Origin: Dielma sp000508965 | Lineage (GTDB): Bacteria; Bacillota_I; Bacilli_A; Erysipelotrichales; Erysipelotrichaceae | Length of the DNA: 64,000 nt | Assembly (NCBI GenBank): GCA_000508965.1 | Contig: BAHV02000012.1 | Location: forward strand, 124,001-188,000 | Direction of reading: 5' to 3' | In this document: positions 16,596 through 24,487 of the stretch, one piece after another | Numbering within the stretch: position 1 is the first letter of the stretch | Layout: every line of letters begins with the position of its first letter | The notes under the pieces: model-generated | What the model was told of the DNA's origin: nothing | Seen by the model: the letters and a program-made list of their open reading frames with translations, nothing else | Databases searched by the model: none | Made by a program: the position numbers and the translations under genes

Positions 16596-18260
16596 ATGCC
16601 TACTGAACTCATGCCAGAAGCTGCCGTCCAATGGGACCTGATCATTGGTGGTTTTGCCTTCTTTTTATTTGGCATCCAGTATATGGGTGACGGATTAAAA
16701 AGCATTGCCGGTGATAAGCTGCGTTACTTTATTGACAAATACACATCAAAACCATGGATGGGAATTATTATTGGTGCCTTGGTTACCGTTGTAATTCAGT
16801 CAAGCTCAGCAACCACAGCCATTGCCATCGGATTTGTGCGTGCTGGAATCATGCGGCTCGATCAGGCCATCGGGGTTATTATGGGAGCTAACATCGGTAC
16901 AACCGTAACCGCCTTCCTGATTGGTCTGAATGTCGAACAGTTTTCATTATATTTTGTATTTATCGGTGTTTTGTTTATTGTTTTCTCAAAAAGGCGCAAA
17001 ACAACCTACATGGGAGAAATCATTCTCGGCTTTGGTATCCTGTTTTTCGGATTAAAGCTGATGGGCGATGAATTATCGATGATTGGTGAATATCCGCAAT
17101 TTGAAGCAGTAGTAACCGCTATGGCCCAGAATCCGATTCTTGCGCTTTTGGGCGGTACACTGATGACCGGTCTTGTGCAGTCGTCAAGTGCTGTCATCGG
17201 TATTATTCAAAAGCTGTACAGCTCTGGTGCAATTACCATTGCCGTTGCCCTGCCCTTTGTCTTCGGCAGCAACATCGGTACTACTATCACAGCGATCTTT
17301 GCCGCTATCGGAGGTTCCATTTCCAGTAAACGGGCAGCCGGCATTCACGTTATGTTTAACGTATTTGGCACCCTGCTCTTCATGCTGATTCTGAAACCTT
17401 TCACCGGATTCATCAGCACTGTCTCCACGCATTTTGCCATTAACAGCATGATGCAGATTGCCTTTGCGCATATCATCTTCAACTTATCTACAACGATTCT
17501 CGCCTATCCGTTTATTAACTTAATGGTCAAGGCGGTTAAAGCACTGATTCCCGGTGATGAAAATCAGCGTATCGAAGTTAACATGGAAAACCTCGACCCT
17601 AAGATTGCCGCGACCTTACCGGCCGGTGCCTTGGGCGTATCGAAACAGGCCACGATTAAAATGGGAATGCTTGCCTATGATTCCTTGAAAAACACAAAGG
17701 ATTATTTTAACACTAAGCAAAAACGCTATTCAGAATCTACTCATCAATGTGAGGAAGCAATTAACTCACTGGACAGTAAGATCACTGATTATCTGATGGA
17801 AATTGCCCATCACAATCTTGGAACTAACGATACAGATGAATTGATTGCCAATCTTAAGTCTTTAAAAGATATTGAACGTATGGGCGATTTAGCAATGAAT
17901 CTAAGAGAATTTTATTCTATGGCTTTTGAAGAAAAAGGTAAATTCTCTGAAGGAGCGATCGCTGATGTCAATGAAATGTATGATATCATCCTTGAAATGA
18001 CGAAGCTGGCAATTGATTATTTCAATACTCGTGATGAAAAGCTGATTGATATGATTCAGGATAAAGAAAATTATCTTGATCTGATTGAAGAAAAAGCCCG
18101 GCAGCGGCACTTCAAACGCATGGCCCAATCGGAATGCGCAAGAGCTATTACCGGCAGTGTTTATATTGATATTCTGTCCAATCTTGAACGTGTTGGTGAT
18201 CATGCCTGCAACATCGTGCGTAACTGTAATATCGAATTACCATTACATAACAGTTTATAA
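16596..18260 (+). CDS. Na/phosphate cotransporter with C-terminal PhoU-like domain
   Basis: A 554-residue NptA/PNaS-family transporter. The membrane part (residues about 1-320) has the two inverted-repeat signatures VVIQSSSATTAIAIG (about 67) and GLVQSSSAVIGI (about 193) and about eight TM segments. Residues about 350-550 form a helical PhoU-like domain with paired repeats (ERMGDLAMNLREF and ERVGDHACNIVRN). Such proteins import phosphate using the Na gradient; the PhoU domain probably gates transport. The start has GGAGG eight bases upstream. PhoP-like repeats precede the gene, which fits its place beside pst genes. A terminator follows. Confidence 0.93.
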   Translation: MPTELMPEAAVQWDLIIGGFAFFLFGIQYMGDGLKSIAGDKLRYFIDKYTSKPWMGIIIGALVTVVIQSSSATTAIAIGFVRAGIMRLDQAIGVIMGANIGTTVTAFLIGLNVEQFSLYFVFIGVLFIVFSKRRKTTYMGEIILGFGILFFGLKLMGDELSMIGEYPQFEAVVTAMAQNPILALLGGTLMTGLVQSSSAVIGIIQKLYSSGAITIAVALPFVFGSNIGTTITAIFAAIGGSISSKRAAGIHVMFNVFGTLLFMLILKPFTGFISTVSTHFAINSMMQIAFAHIIFNLSTTILAYPFINLMVKAVKALIPGDENQRIEVNMENLDPKIAATLPAGALGVSKQATIKMGMLAYDSLKNTKDYFNTKQKRYSESTHQCEEAINSLDSKITDYLMEIAHHNLGTNDTDELIANLKSLKDIERMGDLAMNLREFYSMAFEEKGKFSEGAIADVNEMYDIILEMTKLAIDYFNTRDEKLIDMIQDKENYLDLIEEKARQRHFKRMAQSECARAITGSVYIDILSNLERVGDHACNIVRNCNIELPLHNSL

Positions 18261-18287
18261 AAGAAAGCAAAATAGCTTTCTTTTTTT
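18260..18287 (+). terminator. Terminator of the Na/Pi cotransporter gene
   Basis: A 9-bp stem AAAGAAAGC/GCTTTCTTT with a 6-base loop, followed by more T, directly after the stop codon. Confidence 0.85.
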
Positions 18288-18289
18288 AC

Positions 18290-18685
18290 ATCTTCATTTT
18301 TTTCAGCCGCCGCTTTGCCGATGCTAAGCAATAACCAGCTTACAAAGCATCGTTAATGAAATCATATTCAGCGTCAGCATTGGCAGCTCCTTGTCAGGAT
18401 CAAGTGTTTCACTTTTCCGATTAAATCTATACCGGCATTATTTATAAAATTTCAATTTGCGCATCATTTGCCTTAAGTGCTTAAAGCTTAAAAGCCGCAT
18501 CATTTTTAGCCGGATCCTGTGCATAAATCAATATTGGAACAGCAGACCTTGCCTTCAATTTATGCTGTACTGCAAGCAGATGACTCATAATGAAACTAAG
18601 ATCAAATCATAGCCATGGCTGGCGAAAACCTCTGCCGGCGCATAACCGATGCCGCACCGGTAATCAGCACTTATTCCTTATCCAT
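18290..18685 (-). pseudogene. Decayed short-chain dehydrogenase/reductase (SDR) gene
   Basis: No open frame spans this stretch, but piecewise translation of the minus strand gives SDR sequence in the right order. From the ATG at 18685: MDKE, a stop, VLITGAAS; after a frameshift GYAPAEVFASHGYDLILVS; then VPILIYAQDPAKNDAA; a stop and ALKANDAQIEIL; a shift into NNAGIDLIG; another into LDPDKELPMLTLNMISL. These correspond to the TGxxxGIG cofactor motif, the NNAG motif and helix 4. At least two in-frame stops and three or more frameshifts are present, and the catalytic Tyr-Lys half is missing. It is clearly non-functional. Confidence 0.82.
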
Positions 18686-18693
18686 TACCGCAC

Positions 18694-19254
18694 TCATGAA
18701 GCAGCTTTTTGATAATCCTGAGCGAGCAGCGCATAAACAGCCATATCGGCTAATCCCATCTGATTGATGCCGGTCTGCCTTAACGTTCCTTCATATTGCA
18801 AACCGCACTTTGCCATCACCTTGCCAGAATTAGGATTCAATACATCATGATGTGCCTCAATGCGGTTTACCTGTACTTCTTCAAACAAGAATTGAATCAC
18901 TGCCGTAAAGGCTTCAGCGGTAACCCCCTGATGCCACCACTTTCTTGACAGACAATAACCGATATGCACACACGCGATATCTTCCTCAATTTTAACCACT
19001 GAAATATTGCCGATCACCTCATCATTATCCTTTAAAGCAATGGCCCACATATACTGCTGATCATGTTCTTGAGTGATCCATTCATTCAAAATCATTTTAG
19101 TCACCTCGATCGAAGAATGTGCAGGCCAAGTCAGATAACGGGTAACTTCAGGATCACTGGCCCAATTACAGTACATATTTTCAGCATCTTCAATCTTGAA
19201 TTTTCTTAATATCAAACGTTTTGTTGTCAGCAAGGCTGTTCCTTTATGATGCAT
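18694..19254 (-). CDS. GNAT-family N-acetyltransferase, RimJ/RimL-like
   Basis: A 186-residue acetyl-CoA-dependent acetyltransferase of the Acetyltransf_3 type. The start TALLTTKRLILRKFKIEDAEN is typical; YCLSRKWWHQGVTAEA holds the acetyl-CoA pyrophosphate-binding loop, and RIEAHHDVLNPNSGKVMAKCGL is the conserved beta5-alpha4 motif. The start at 19254 has AAAGGAG seven bases upstream. The substrate is unknown: ribosomal-protein N termini or a small amine are both possible. It stands alone between phoU and the SDR pseudogene. Confidence 0.88.
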   Translation of the reverse strand: MHHKGTALLTTKRLILRKFKIEDAENMYCNWASDPEVTRYLTWPAHSSIEVTKMILNEWITQEHDQQYMWAIALKDNDEVIGNISVVKIEEDIACVHIGYCLSRKWWHQGVTAEAFTAVIQFLFEEVQVNRIEAHHDVLNPNSGKVMAKCGLQYEGTLRQTGINQMGLADMAVYALLAQDYQKAAS

Positions 19255-19308
19255 GATCTTCTCTCCTTTAATTTTAACCATTATAGCTCACTCCCAGATT
19301 TCTAGCAA

Positions 19309-19332
19309 GAAAAAAAGCCATTTGCATGGCTT
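19309..19332 (-). terminator. Terminator of the pst-phoU operon
   Basis: On the minus strand AAGCCAT/ATGGCTT with a 4-base loop and a T tract; it begins at the phoU stop codon. Confidence 0.85.
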
Positions 19333-19969
19333 ATCCAAAATCATAGTGCTGACCCTTCACACAATAAATCACATGCTCACAGATATTGATCGTATGATCA
19401 CCGGCACGTTCAATGCTTCTTAAAATCTGCGACCCTCTAAGCATGATTCGCAGTGACTGCTGATCCGCATTTTCCTCTAAAGTTTGATAACATTCCTCAA
19501 TTAACAGATCGATTTCTTTATCTCTTTCAGGAATATCAAAAGCCATATCTACATCCTTTTCCTCATAGCAAAGCATCGCTGCCTTCAGCATCTCAACCAT
19601 CTTTTCTTCCATTTGAATGATATATGCCTCAACCGTAGGATTAATTGAATCATTTCTGATAATATAAGAAGCAATATTTTTCGCATAGTCAGCAATTCGT
19701 TCAAGTTCTGAGGCGATCTTAATAGCGGTTATAACCCTCCGAAGATCACTGGCTACCGGTGATAACAGCGCAAATACCGAAATAGCGATATCATTGATTT
19801 CCTCTTCCATGTTATTGATGAAACTGTCTGCCTTAATCAGTTCCAGGGCCTGTGCGCGGTCCTTTGACATATAAAGCCGCTGCAGCGTTTCATGCATGGA
19901 AATGACACGGCTGCCCATTTTCACAACCGAATATTCTAACACTTCAACTTCTTTATCAATTTTAACCAT
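19331..19969 (-). CDS. phoU: Phosphate-specific transport regulator PhoU
   Basis: A 212-residue all-helical protein made of two PhoU repeats, each with the metal-binding motif (ASELERIADYAKNIASY at about 80-96; RSIERAGDHTINICEHV at about 180-196). PhoU links the Pst transporter to the PhoR kinase and represses the Pho response when phosphate is plentiful. It lies 9 bases after pstB and is the last gene of pstS-pstC-pstA-pstB-phoU. Confidence 0.95.
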   Translation of the reverse strand: MVKIDKEVEVLEYSVVKMGSRVISMHETLQRLYMSKDRAQALELIKADSFINNMEEEINDIAISVFALLSPVASDLRRVITAIKIASELERIADYAKNIASYIIRNDSINPTVEAYIIQMEEKMVEMLKAAMLCYEEKDVDMAFDIPERDKEIDLLIEECYQTLEENADQQSLRIMLRGSQILRSIERAGDHTINICEHVIYCVKGQHYDFG

Positions 19970-19978
19970 ATTCTTCTC

Positions 19979-20737
19979 CTATCCGAAACGGCCTGTGATA
20001 TAATCTTCCGTTCGCTTATCTAATGGCTGTTTAAATAATTTTGATGTTTCCTGAAATTCAATAACTTCTCCCAATAAGAAGAAAGCTGTATAATCGCTGA
20101 CTCTTGCTGCCTGCAGCATGCTGTGAGTGACAATGATAATTGTATAGTCATGTTTAAGTTCATCAATGAGATCTTCAATCTTAGCGGTGGCTATCGGATC
20201 AAGGGCACTGGTCGGCTCATCCATTAAGATAACCTCCGGTTCCATCGCAATCGCTCTGGCAATGCATAAACGCTGCTGCTGACCGCCGGACAATCCCATC
20301 GCTGAATCATTGAGCCGATCACTAACTTCATCCCATAAGGCTGCCTGCTTTAATGATGTCTCCACGATTTGTGTAAGCAGATGCTTGTCCTTGATACCCT
20401 GACAGCGCGGACCATAGGCCACATTGTCAAAGATACTCATCGGGAATGGGTTTGGTTTTTGGAAAACCATGCCTACGCGTGTACGCAGATCTACCACATT
20501 CATCTTCCCTGAATTGATATCCATCTCATTAATGGTGATACTGCCCTCGATACGGCAGCCTTCAATTAAATCATTCATTCTGTTTAAGCAGCGCAGAAAG
20601 GTAGATTTGCCACATCCGGAAGGACCGATAAAAGCAGTTACCCGATTTTTATTAATATCCATCGTTACTTTTTTCAAAGCCTGTTTCTCACCGTAGTACA
20701 GATCAAGATCCTTGATCTTAAAAATCGTTTCTTCCAT
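19979..20737 (-). CDS. pstB: Phosphate ABC transporter ATP-binding protein PstB
   Basis: A 252-residue ATPase with Walker A GPSGCGKST, Q-loop VFQKPNPFPMSIFDN (diagnostic for PstB), signature LSGGQQQRL, Walker B VILMDEPTSALDP and switch His in VTHSM. It powers phosphate uptake through PstC-PstA. It lies 9 bases downstream of pstA. Confidence 0.98.
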   Translation of the reverse strand: MEETIFKIKDLDLYYGEKQALKKVTMDINKNRVTAFIGPSGCGKSTFLRCLNRMNDLIEGCRIEGSITINEMDINSGKMNVVDLRTRVGMVFQKPNPFPMSIFDNVAYGPRCQGIKDKHLLTQIVETSLKQAALWDEVSDRLNDSAMGLSGGQQQRLCIARAIAMEPEVILMDEPTSALDPIATAKIEDLIDELKHDYTIIIVTHSMLQAARVSDYTAFFLLGEVIEFQETSKLFKQPLDKRTEDYITGRFG

Positions 20738-20746
20738 AAGTACCTC

Positions 20747-21988
20747 CTAATACCACGCTTTATTCAGCCGCTTGCTCAGCAGCTTGACAATAATATTTAA
20801 ACAAAGAACAAAAATCAAAATAATGATAGAAATGGCGGATGCCAGCTCAAAATTAGGCTGTTCACCGCTCATCACCGACCAGATATGAACCGCCAATGAA
20901 GTTCCCTGCGACAGCAGGGTTGGTGAATCGTTGATAAACGTACCCATTGTATAAATCAGCGCCGCGGACTCCCCGATGACCCTGCCGATACTCAGCAGCA
21001 CGCCGGTTAGAATACCCGGCACCGCACAGGGCAGCACAACCTTGAAGATCGTCTGTGACTGATTGGCGCCCAAGGACAAGCTCGCATCACGCAGACTGTT
21101 GGGCACAACGAGCAGAGCTTCCTCTGTGGAACGAATGATGGTCGGCAATAAAATAATTGCCATGGTCAGTGAGCCTAATAAAATATTAGTCGTAGTCGCG
21201 CCAAAGGCTCTGGTAATTGGAAACAGTACCGATACACCCATCAAACCATAGACAATACTGGGAACTCCGGTCAGCGTTTCGATGCCGGAACGAATCATTC
21301 GGTTTAGTCTTGATTTATTGGCATATTCATTCAGATAGATTGCCGCTGCGATCCCGATTGGCAAAGCAATCAGCAAAGATACCACAATTAAATAACCTGT
21401 AGTCATCAAACTGCCGCGGATACCGCCGCCCGGTGTTTTCACATAGGCTGAGGTGATAGATGCCGCGTCTTGATCTAAAGCCGCCGCGATTTCAGCCGCG
21501 TTCTGACTGGCCAGATTGCCGGCAAAATCAGCGCTTCCGTCAAGCCTTTTAAAATCTATTTTTTCGACCTGCACACCTACTTCCAGCGCCAGATCCAATC
21601 CTTTATTTGTCCCCGCACTCTTATCGATCGTATGCGCAAAAGGTGAAAGCGGATCAATATATTCGACCAGCACAAGCTCATGCTTGTCATTGGACAGCGC
21701 ATCAACAAATGCGATTCCCCATTTTTCAGAAAAGCTGGCCTGTGGGGTTAAGTCAGCAGGCGCCGTAAAGTTTCCTGAATGATTAACCTCCGTTTTTACT
21801 TCCACCAAGTAATTTTTTGACCAATAATCATTTTTCAATAAATCAAAGCTGATCAATGGAGAGCCTTTTGAAAAGATGAAGATAAAAATACTGATTAAAA
21901 CTGTCACACTGATCAGTGAAGACAGATATGTGATGCCATTCAGCAGGCCATCACTGACATTGCTGGAACGTCGGTTTTCCCTGATCAT
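20747..21988 (-). CDS. pstA: Phosphate ABC transporter permease PstA, with long extracytoplasmic insertion
   Basis: A 413-residue permease, about 120 residues longer than most PstA. After TM1 (about 21-44) comes a ~140-residue hydrophilic region (about 50-190) that would lie outside the membrane. Then follows the usual core, starting GGGIRGSLMTTGYLIVVS, with EAA-loop features SLRDASLSLGANQSQTIFKVVLP, and a final TM. The insertion is not recognisable as a known domain. The start overlaps the pstC stop by 4 bases (ATGA). PstA forms the phosphate channel with PstC. Confidence 0.94.
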   Translation of the reverse strand: MIRENRRSSNVSDGLLNGITYLSSLISVTVLISIFIFIFSKGSPLISFDLLKNDYWSKNYLVEVKTEVNHSGNFTAPADLTPQASFSEKWGIAFVDALSNDKHELVLVEYIDPLSPFAHTIDKSAGTNKGLDLALEVGVQVEKIDFKRLDGSADFAGNLASQNAAEIAAALDQDAASITSAYVKTPGGGIRGSLMTTGYLIVVSLLIALPIGIAAAIYLNEYANKSRLNRMIRSGIETLTGVPSIVYGLMGVSVLFPITRAFGATTTNILLGSLTMAIILLPTIIRSTEEALLVVPNSLRDASLSLGANQSQTIFKVVLPCAVPGILTGVLLSIGRVIGESAALIYTMGTFINDSPTLLSQGTSLAVHIWSVMSGEQPNFELASAISIIILIFVLCLNIIVKLLSKRLNKAWY

Positions 21989-22926
21989 GATTGATTTCCT
22001 ACCTTTTTCTTTATTTGATTTAAAACATAATTAGAAACTAAGATCACAGCCATCAGCACAAGACCTACCGAGAAACGAATATCATAATCAAGACCGGTAG
22101 TTTCTTTTAAGCCTGCCAGCATCGTAGAAGTTAAGGTGCGGGTAATATCGAAAAGGTCTAAGGTTGGCCCCATCAGCTTATTGCCTGCTACCATCGCAAC
22201 CGCAGTTGCTTCTCCGAAGGCTCTGCCAATACCAAGAATGGCACCGGCAAAAATGCCTGATTTAGCACTGGTTAGGATTACCTTAAAATTGGTTTGTGTC
22301 TGTGTTGCTCCCAAAGCCAAAGAACCTAATTCCATCTCTTTGTCTACCGATCGGATGGCTGTGACTGCCATGGATGTGATTGTCGGAAAAATCATGATTG
22401 CCAAAAGAAGAATCACTGCCAGCAGTGAGCTGCCGCCAGCCGTAACGATACCAAATTGAGCCGCCAGCATTTTTACTAACGCAGTGATTGAACCCGCCGC
22501 AAACACACCATAGACAACCGATGGAATTGATGCGAGCAGTTCAACAACCGTACTCATGATCTGTGAAATAGACTTAGGCGCAATCTTGGCAATAAATAAA
22601 GCGGTCAGCACTGAAATTGGAAATGCCAGCAGCAATGCGCCAAAAGAAGAAATCAAAGTATTGATTATTATATAGCCAACGCCATAGATTCCCTGATCCT
22701 GCCGCCACGTCGTACCTAGCAGGAAATCAACAACATTCACCTGACCATTCGCATATCCCGGCAGAAAAGGCGCAATTCCTTTAATACCGACAAAGAGCAG
22801 AATGACGATGATTGCCGAAGCGGACAGAAAAGCTGCCGCCATAAAGCACCGTTTTGAAATCCTGTCATTTCTTAATTTCCGTTCATTTTTTTCCTTGCTG
22901 ATTTGTTTTCTGACAAACTTGTCCAT
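21985..22926 (-). CDS. pstC: Phosphate ABC transporter permease PstC
   Basis: A 313-residue permease with TM1 (about 27-50), a short extracytoplasmic loop, then five further TM segments; the loop ELGSLALGATQTQTNFKVIL is the EAA contact with PstB, and GIGRAFGEATAVAMVAGN is a PstC hallmark. ATG 22926 is preferred because AGGATG lies about 12 bases upstream; a GTG at 22938 would add four residues. Gene order pstS-C-A-B-phoU is standard. Confidence 0.96.
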   Translation of the reverse strand: MDKFVRKQISKEKNERKLRNDRISKRCFMAAAFLSASAIIVILLFVGIKGIAPFLPGYANGQVNVVDFLLGTTWRQDQGIYGVGYIIINTLISSFGALLLAFPISVLTALFIAKIAPKSISQIMSTVVELLASIPSVVYGVFAAGSITALVKMLAAQFGIVTAGGSSLLAVILLLAIMIFPTITSMAVTAIRSVDKEMELGSLALGATQTQTNFKVILTSAKSGIFAGAILGIGRAFGEATAVAMVAGNKLMGPTLDLFDITRTLTSTMLAGLKETTGLDYDIRFSVGLVLMAVILVSNYVLNQIKKKVGNQS

Positions 22927-22995
22927 AATTCTGTTCACATCCTATCATTAAGAAAGATGCCTTGCCACCGCTTAGCATCTTTAAGTACCTTCTGC

Positions 22996-23952
22996 TTATT
23001 GAATATCTTCCCACTTTGTTGTTTCACCGGTGAAAATAGCCTTAATCTGTGCCGCGCTCAGATCAGTAACCGCTGTATTTTCAGCATTTACGATCGTTAC
23101 CACCGCATCCAAGCAATAAGTACCGCTCACCATGGCTGATGATGTATCTTCATCACTATTGAATGCACGTGAAGCAAAGCCGATATCCGCTTTATTAGCA
23201 CCGTCTTTTTCACCGCCGAGAACGCGTTTCCAGCCATCGCCTGAACCCGTCTGATTCATTGTAAATTGGAAGTTGCCAGCCATTGGGACAAAGCTCTCCA
23301 ACGCTGCCTTCAACGTCTTTTCAACCGAAGTAGAACCCGCTGTGGTAATTGTGATTGAGGAATTATCCTGTTCCACGATCGGATGATTTGCAGCTAATTC
23401 AGCCCACGGCTTTGCTTTAGATTTATCTACGACTCCGCCGGCCTTTTCAACGACTAACATACCTTCTTCGGAATTTTGCATATAATCCAAAAAGGCTGCA
23501 ACTAATTGTTCTTTCGCGTCATCGCCGAAATCGCCGGCAGCACGGGTTACGAAATCAAAAGGCCTTTGTAACTTATAAGAACCATCAAGAGCTGCTGCTT
23601 CACTTGGTGTTACACCTTCAAATTGAATAGGTGTTACGCCATTTGCCTCAAAGTCAGTAGTTAGTGAAACATAACCGATACCATTCTTGTCCGCACCAAC
23701 TTTAGCCGCCATATCGCCGTTGCTTGAAACTTCAATGGCTGTATCCAGCAATTGATCAACAAAATCAGATGCCTTTTCATACGCTTCCCGCGTACCGCTT
23801 GATGAATCACGTGTATAGACATTGATCTGTCCTGTTACGCCAGTATTTACCGGATTGTCCGTATTCCCGTTATTTTGATCCGTCGCAGCCGGTGTTGATG
23901 TACATCCGCCTAATAATAAGCATGCTGTCAGCAATGCAGTGATTTTCTTCAT
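22996..23952 (-). CDS. pstS: Phosphate-binding lipoprotein PstS
   Basis: A 318-residue substrate-binding protein of the Pst transporter. The start MKKITALLTACLLLGGC is a lipoprotein signal peptide with lipobox LLGGC, so it is anchored on the outer face of the membrane. The PBP-like fold shows TITTAGSTSVEKTLKAALESF and NQTGSGDGWKRVLGGEKD in one half. The order of the two halves appears circularly arranged relative to typical PstS: a VYTRDSSSGTREAYEKA segment comes first. ATG 23952 has GGAGG upstream. PhoP-like repeats precede the promoter. Confidence 0.93.
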   Translation of the reverse strand: MKKITALLTACLLLGGCTSTPAATDQNNGNTDNPVNTGVTGQINVYTRDSSSGTREAYEKASDFVDQLLDTAIEVSSNGDMAAKVGADKNGIGYVSLTTDFEANGVTPIQFEGVTPSEAAALDGSYKLQRPFDFVTRAAGDFGDDAKEQLVAAFLDYMQNSEEGMLVVEKAGGVVDKSKAKPWAELAANHPIVEQDNSSITITTAGSTSVEKTLKAALESFVPMAGNFQFTMNQTGSGDGWKRVLGGEKDGANKADIGFASRAFNSDEDTSSAMVSGTYCLDAVVTIVNAENTAVTDLSAAQIKAIFTGETTKWEDIQ

Positions 23953-23984
23953 ATCAGAAATCCTCCTTGTTTTATTACATTGCC

Positions 23985-24038
23985 AGTATAAAGAGTGATT
24001 GTTAAAGGAGTAGAAAGATTTTGTTAATTCTCTGTTAA
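23985..24038 (-). promoter_or_regulatory. PhoP-box-like repeats and -10 of the pst operon
   Basis: On the minus strand TTAACA occurs at 24038-24033, 24027-24022 and 24005-24000, all on one 11-bp grid (one weak position at 24016-24011). A TATACT -10 (23990-23985) starts 10 bases after the last repeat and there is no -35, as expected for a PhoP-activated promoter. Confidence 0.75.
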
Positions 24039-24083
24039 AAATCAAATTTTGCATAAAAAAAGCAGATGCCTGAACACCTGCAA

Positions 24084-24108
24084 GAAAAAAACACCCAGTG
24101 GGTGTTTT
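24084..24108 (-). terminator. Terminator of the cold-shock gene
   Basis: On the minus strand AAAACACCC/GGGTGTTTT with a 3-base loop, followed by TTT; it starts six bases after the stop codon. Confidence 0.88.
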
Positions 24109-24114
24109 CAGAAA

Positions 24115-24315
24115 CTAGATTAAGCTAACGTTAGCAGCTTGAGGACCGCGGTTGCCTTCAACGATTTCGAATTGAACCTTTTGGCCTTCTTCTAAAGTCT
24201 TATATCCATCAGACTGAATAGCTGAATAATGGATAAAGATTTCTTTACCATCTTCTGCTTTAATAAAACCGTAACCTTTTTCTGCATTAAAAAATTTAAC
24301 TGTTCCTGTACTCAT
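24115..24315 (-). CDS. Cold-shock protein, CspA family
   Basis: A 66-residue single OB-fold nucleic-acid chaperone. RNP1 is KGYGFI (residues about 15-20) and RNP2 is EIFIHYSAI (about 27-35; canonical VFVHFSAI). The start MSTGTVKFFN has GGAGG upstream. It probably melts RNA secondary structure in the cold or in stationary phase. The leader is long (about 130 bases), as in many csp genes, and it is a single-gene transcript with its own promoter and terminator. Confidence 0.96.
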   Translation of the reverse strand: MSTGTVKFFNAEKGYGFIKAEDGKEIFIHYSAIQSDGYKTLEEGQKVQFEIVEGNRGPQAANVSLI

Positions 24316-24451
24316 TGTTAGTACCTCCATTTTGTCTGTAAACAAGCTGAAGTCATTAGGTATAAAAAAATCACATTAATTCCTTGTACCTTGAGACATA
24401 AATACAATTCCTTAAATGTGAATTATAGTTATTGCTTCGTATTACTATTTA

Positions 24452-24480
24452 AGTATAAGCGCTATTCAAATCAAAGTCAA
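24452..24480 (-). promoter_or_regulatory. Strong sigma-A-type promoter of the cold-shock gene
   Basis: On the minus strand TTGACT (24480-24475), 17 bases, TATACT (24457-24452). Transcription should start near 24445, giving a ~130-base leader. Within it an ATG at 24399 opens an 8-codon frame to a TAA at 24376 after AAGGAA. Confidence 0.8.
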
Positions 24481-24487
24481 GCAAAAC

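Noticed and set aside
18290..18690. Non-coding RNA in the gap after the Na/Pi cotransporter gene
   Set aside because: Piecewise translation gives clear SDR motifs in collinear order, so a pseudogene explains the stretch better.
22939..24060. Longer N terminus of PstS reading through the Pho-box region
   Set aside because: The extension lacks a ribosome-binding site and would precede the lipoprotein signal peptide; MKKITALLT at 23952 is the proper start.
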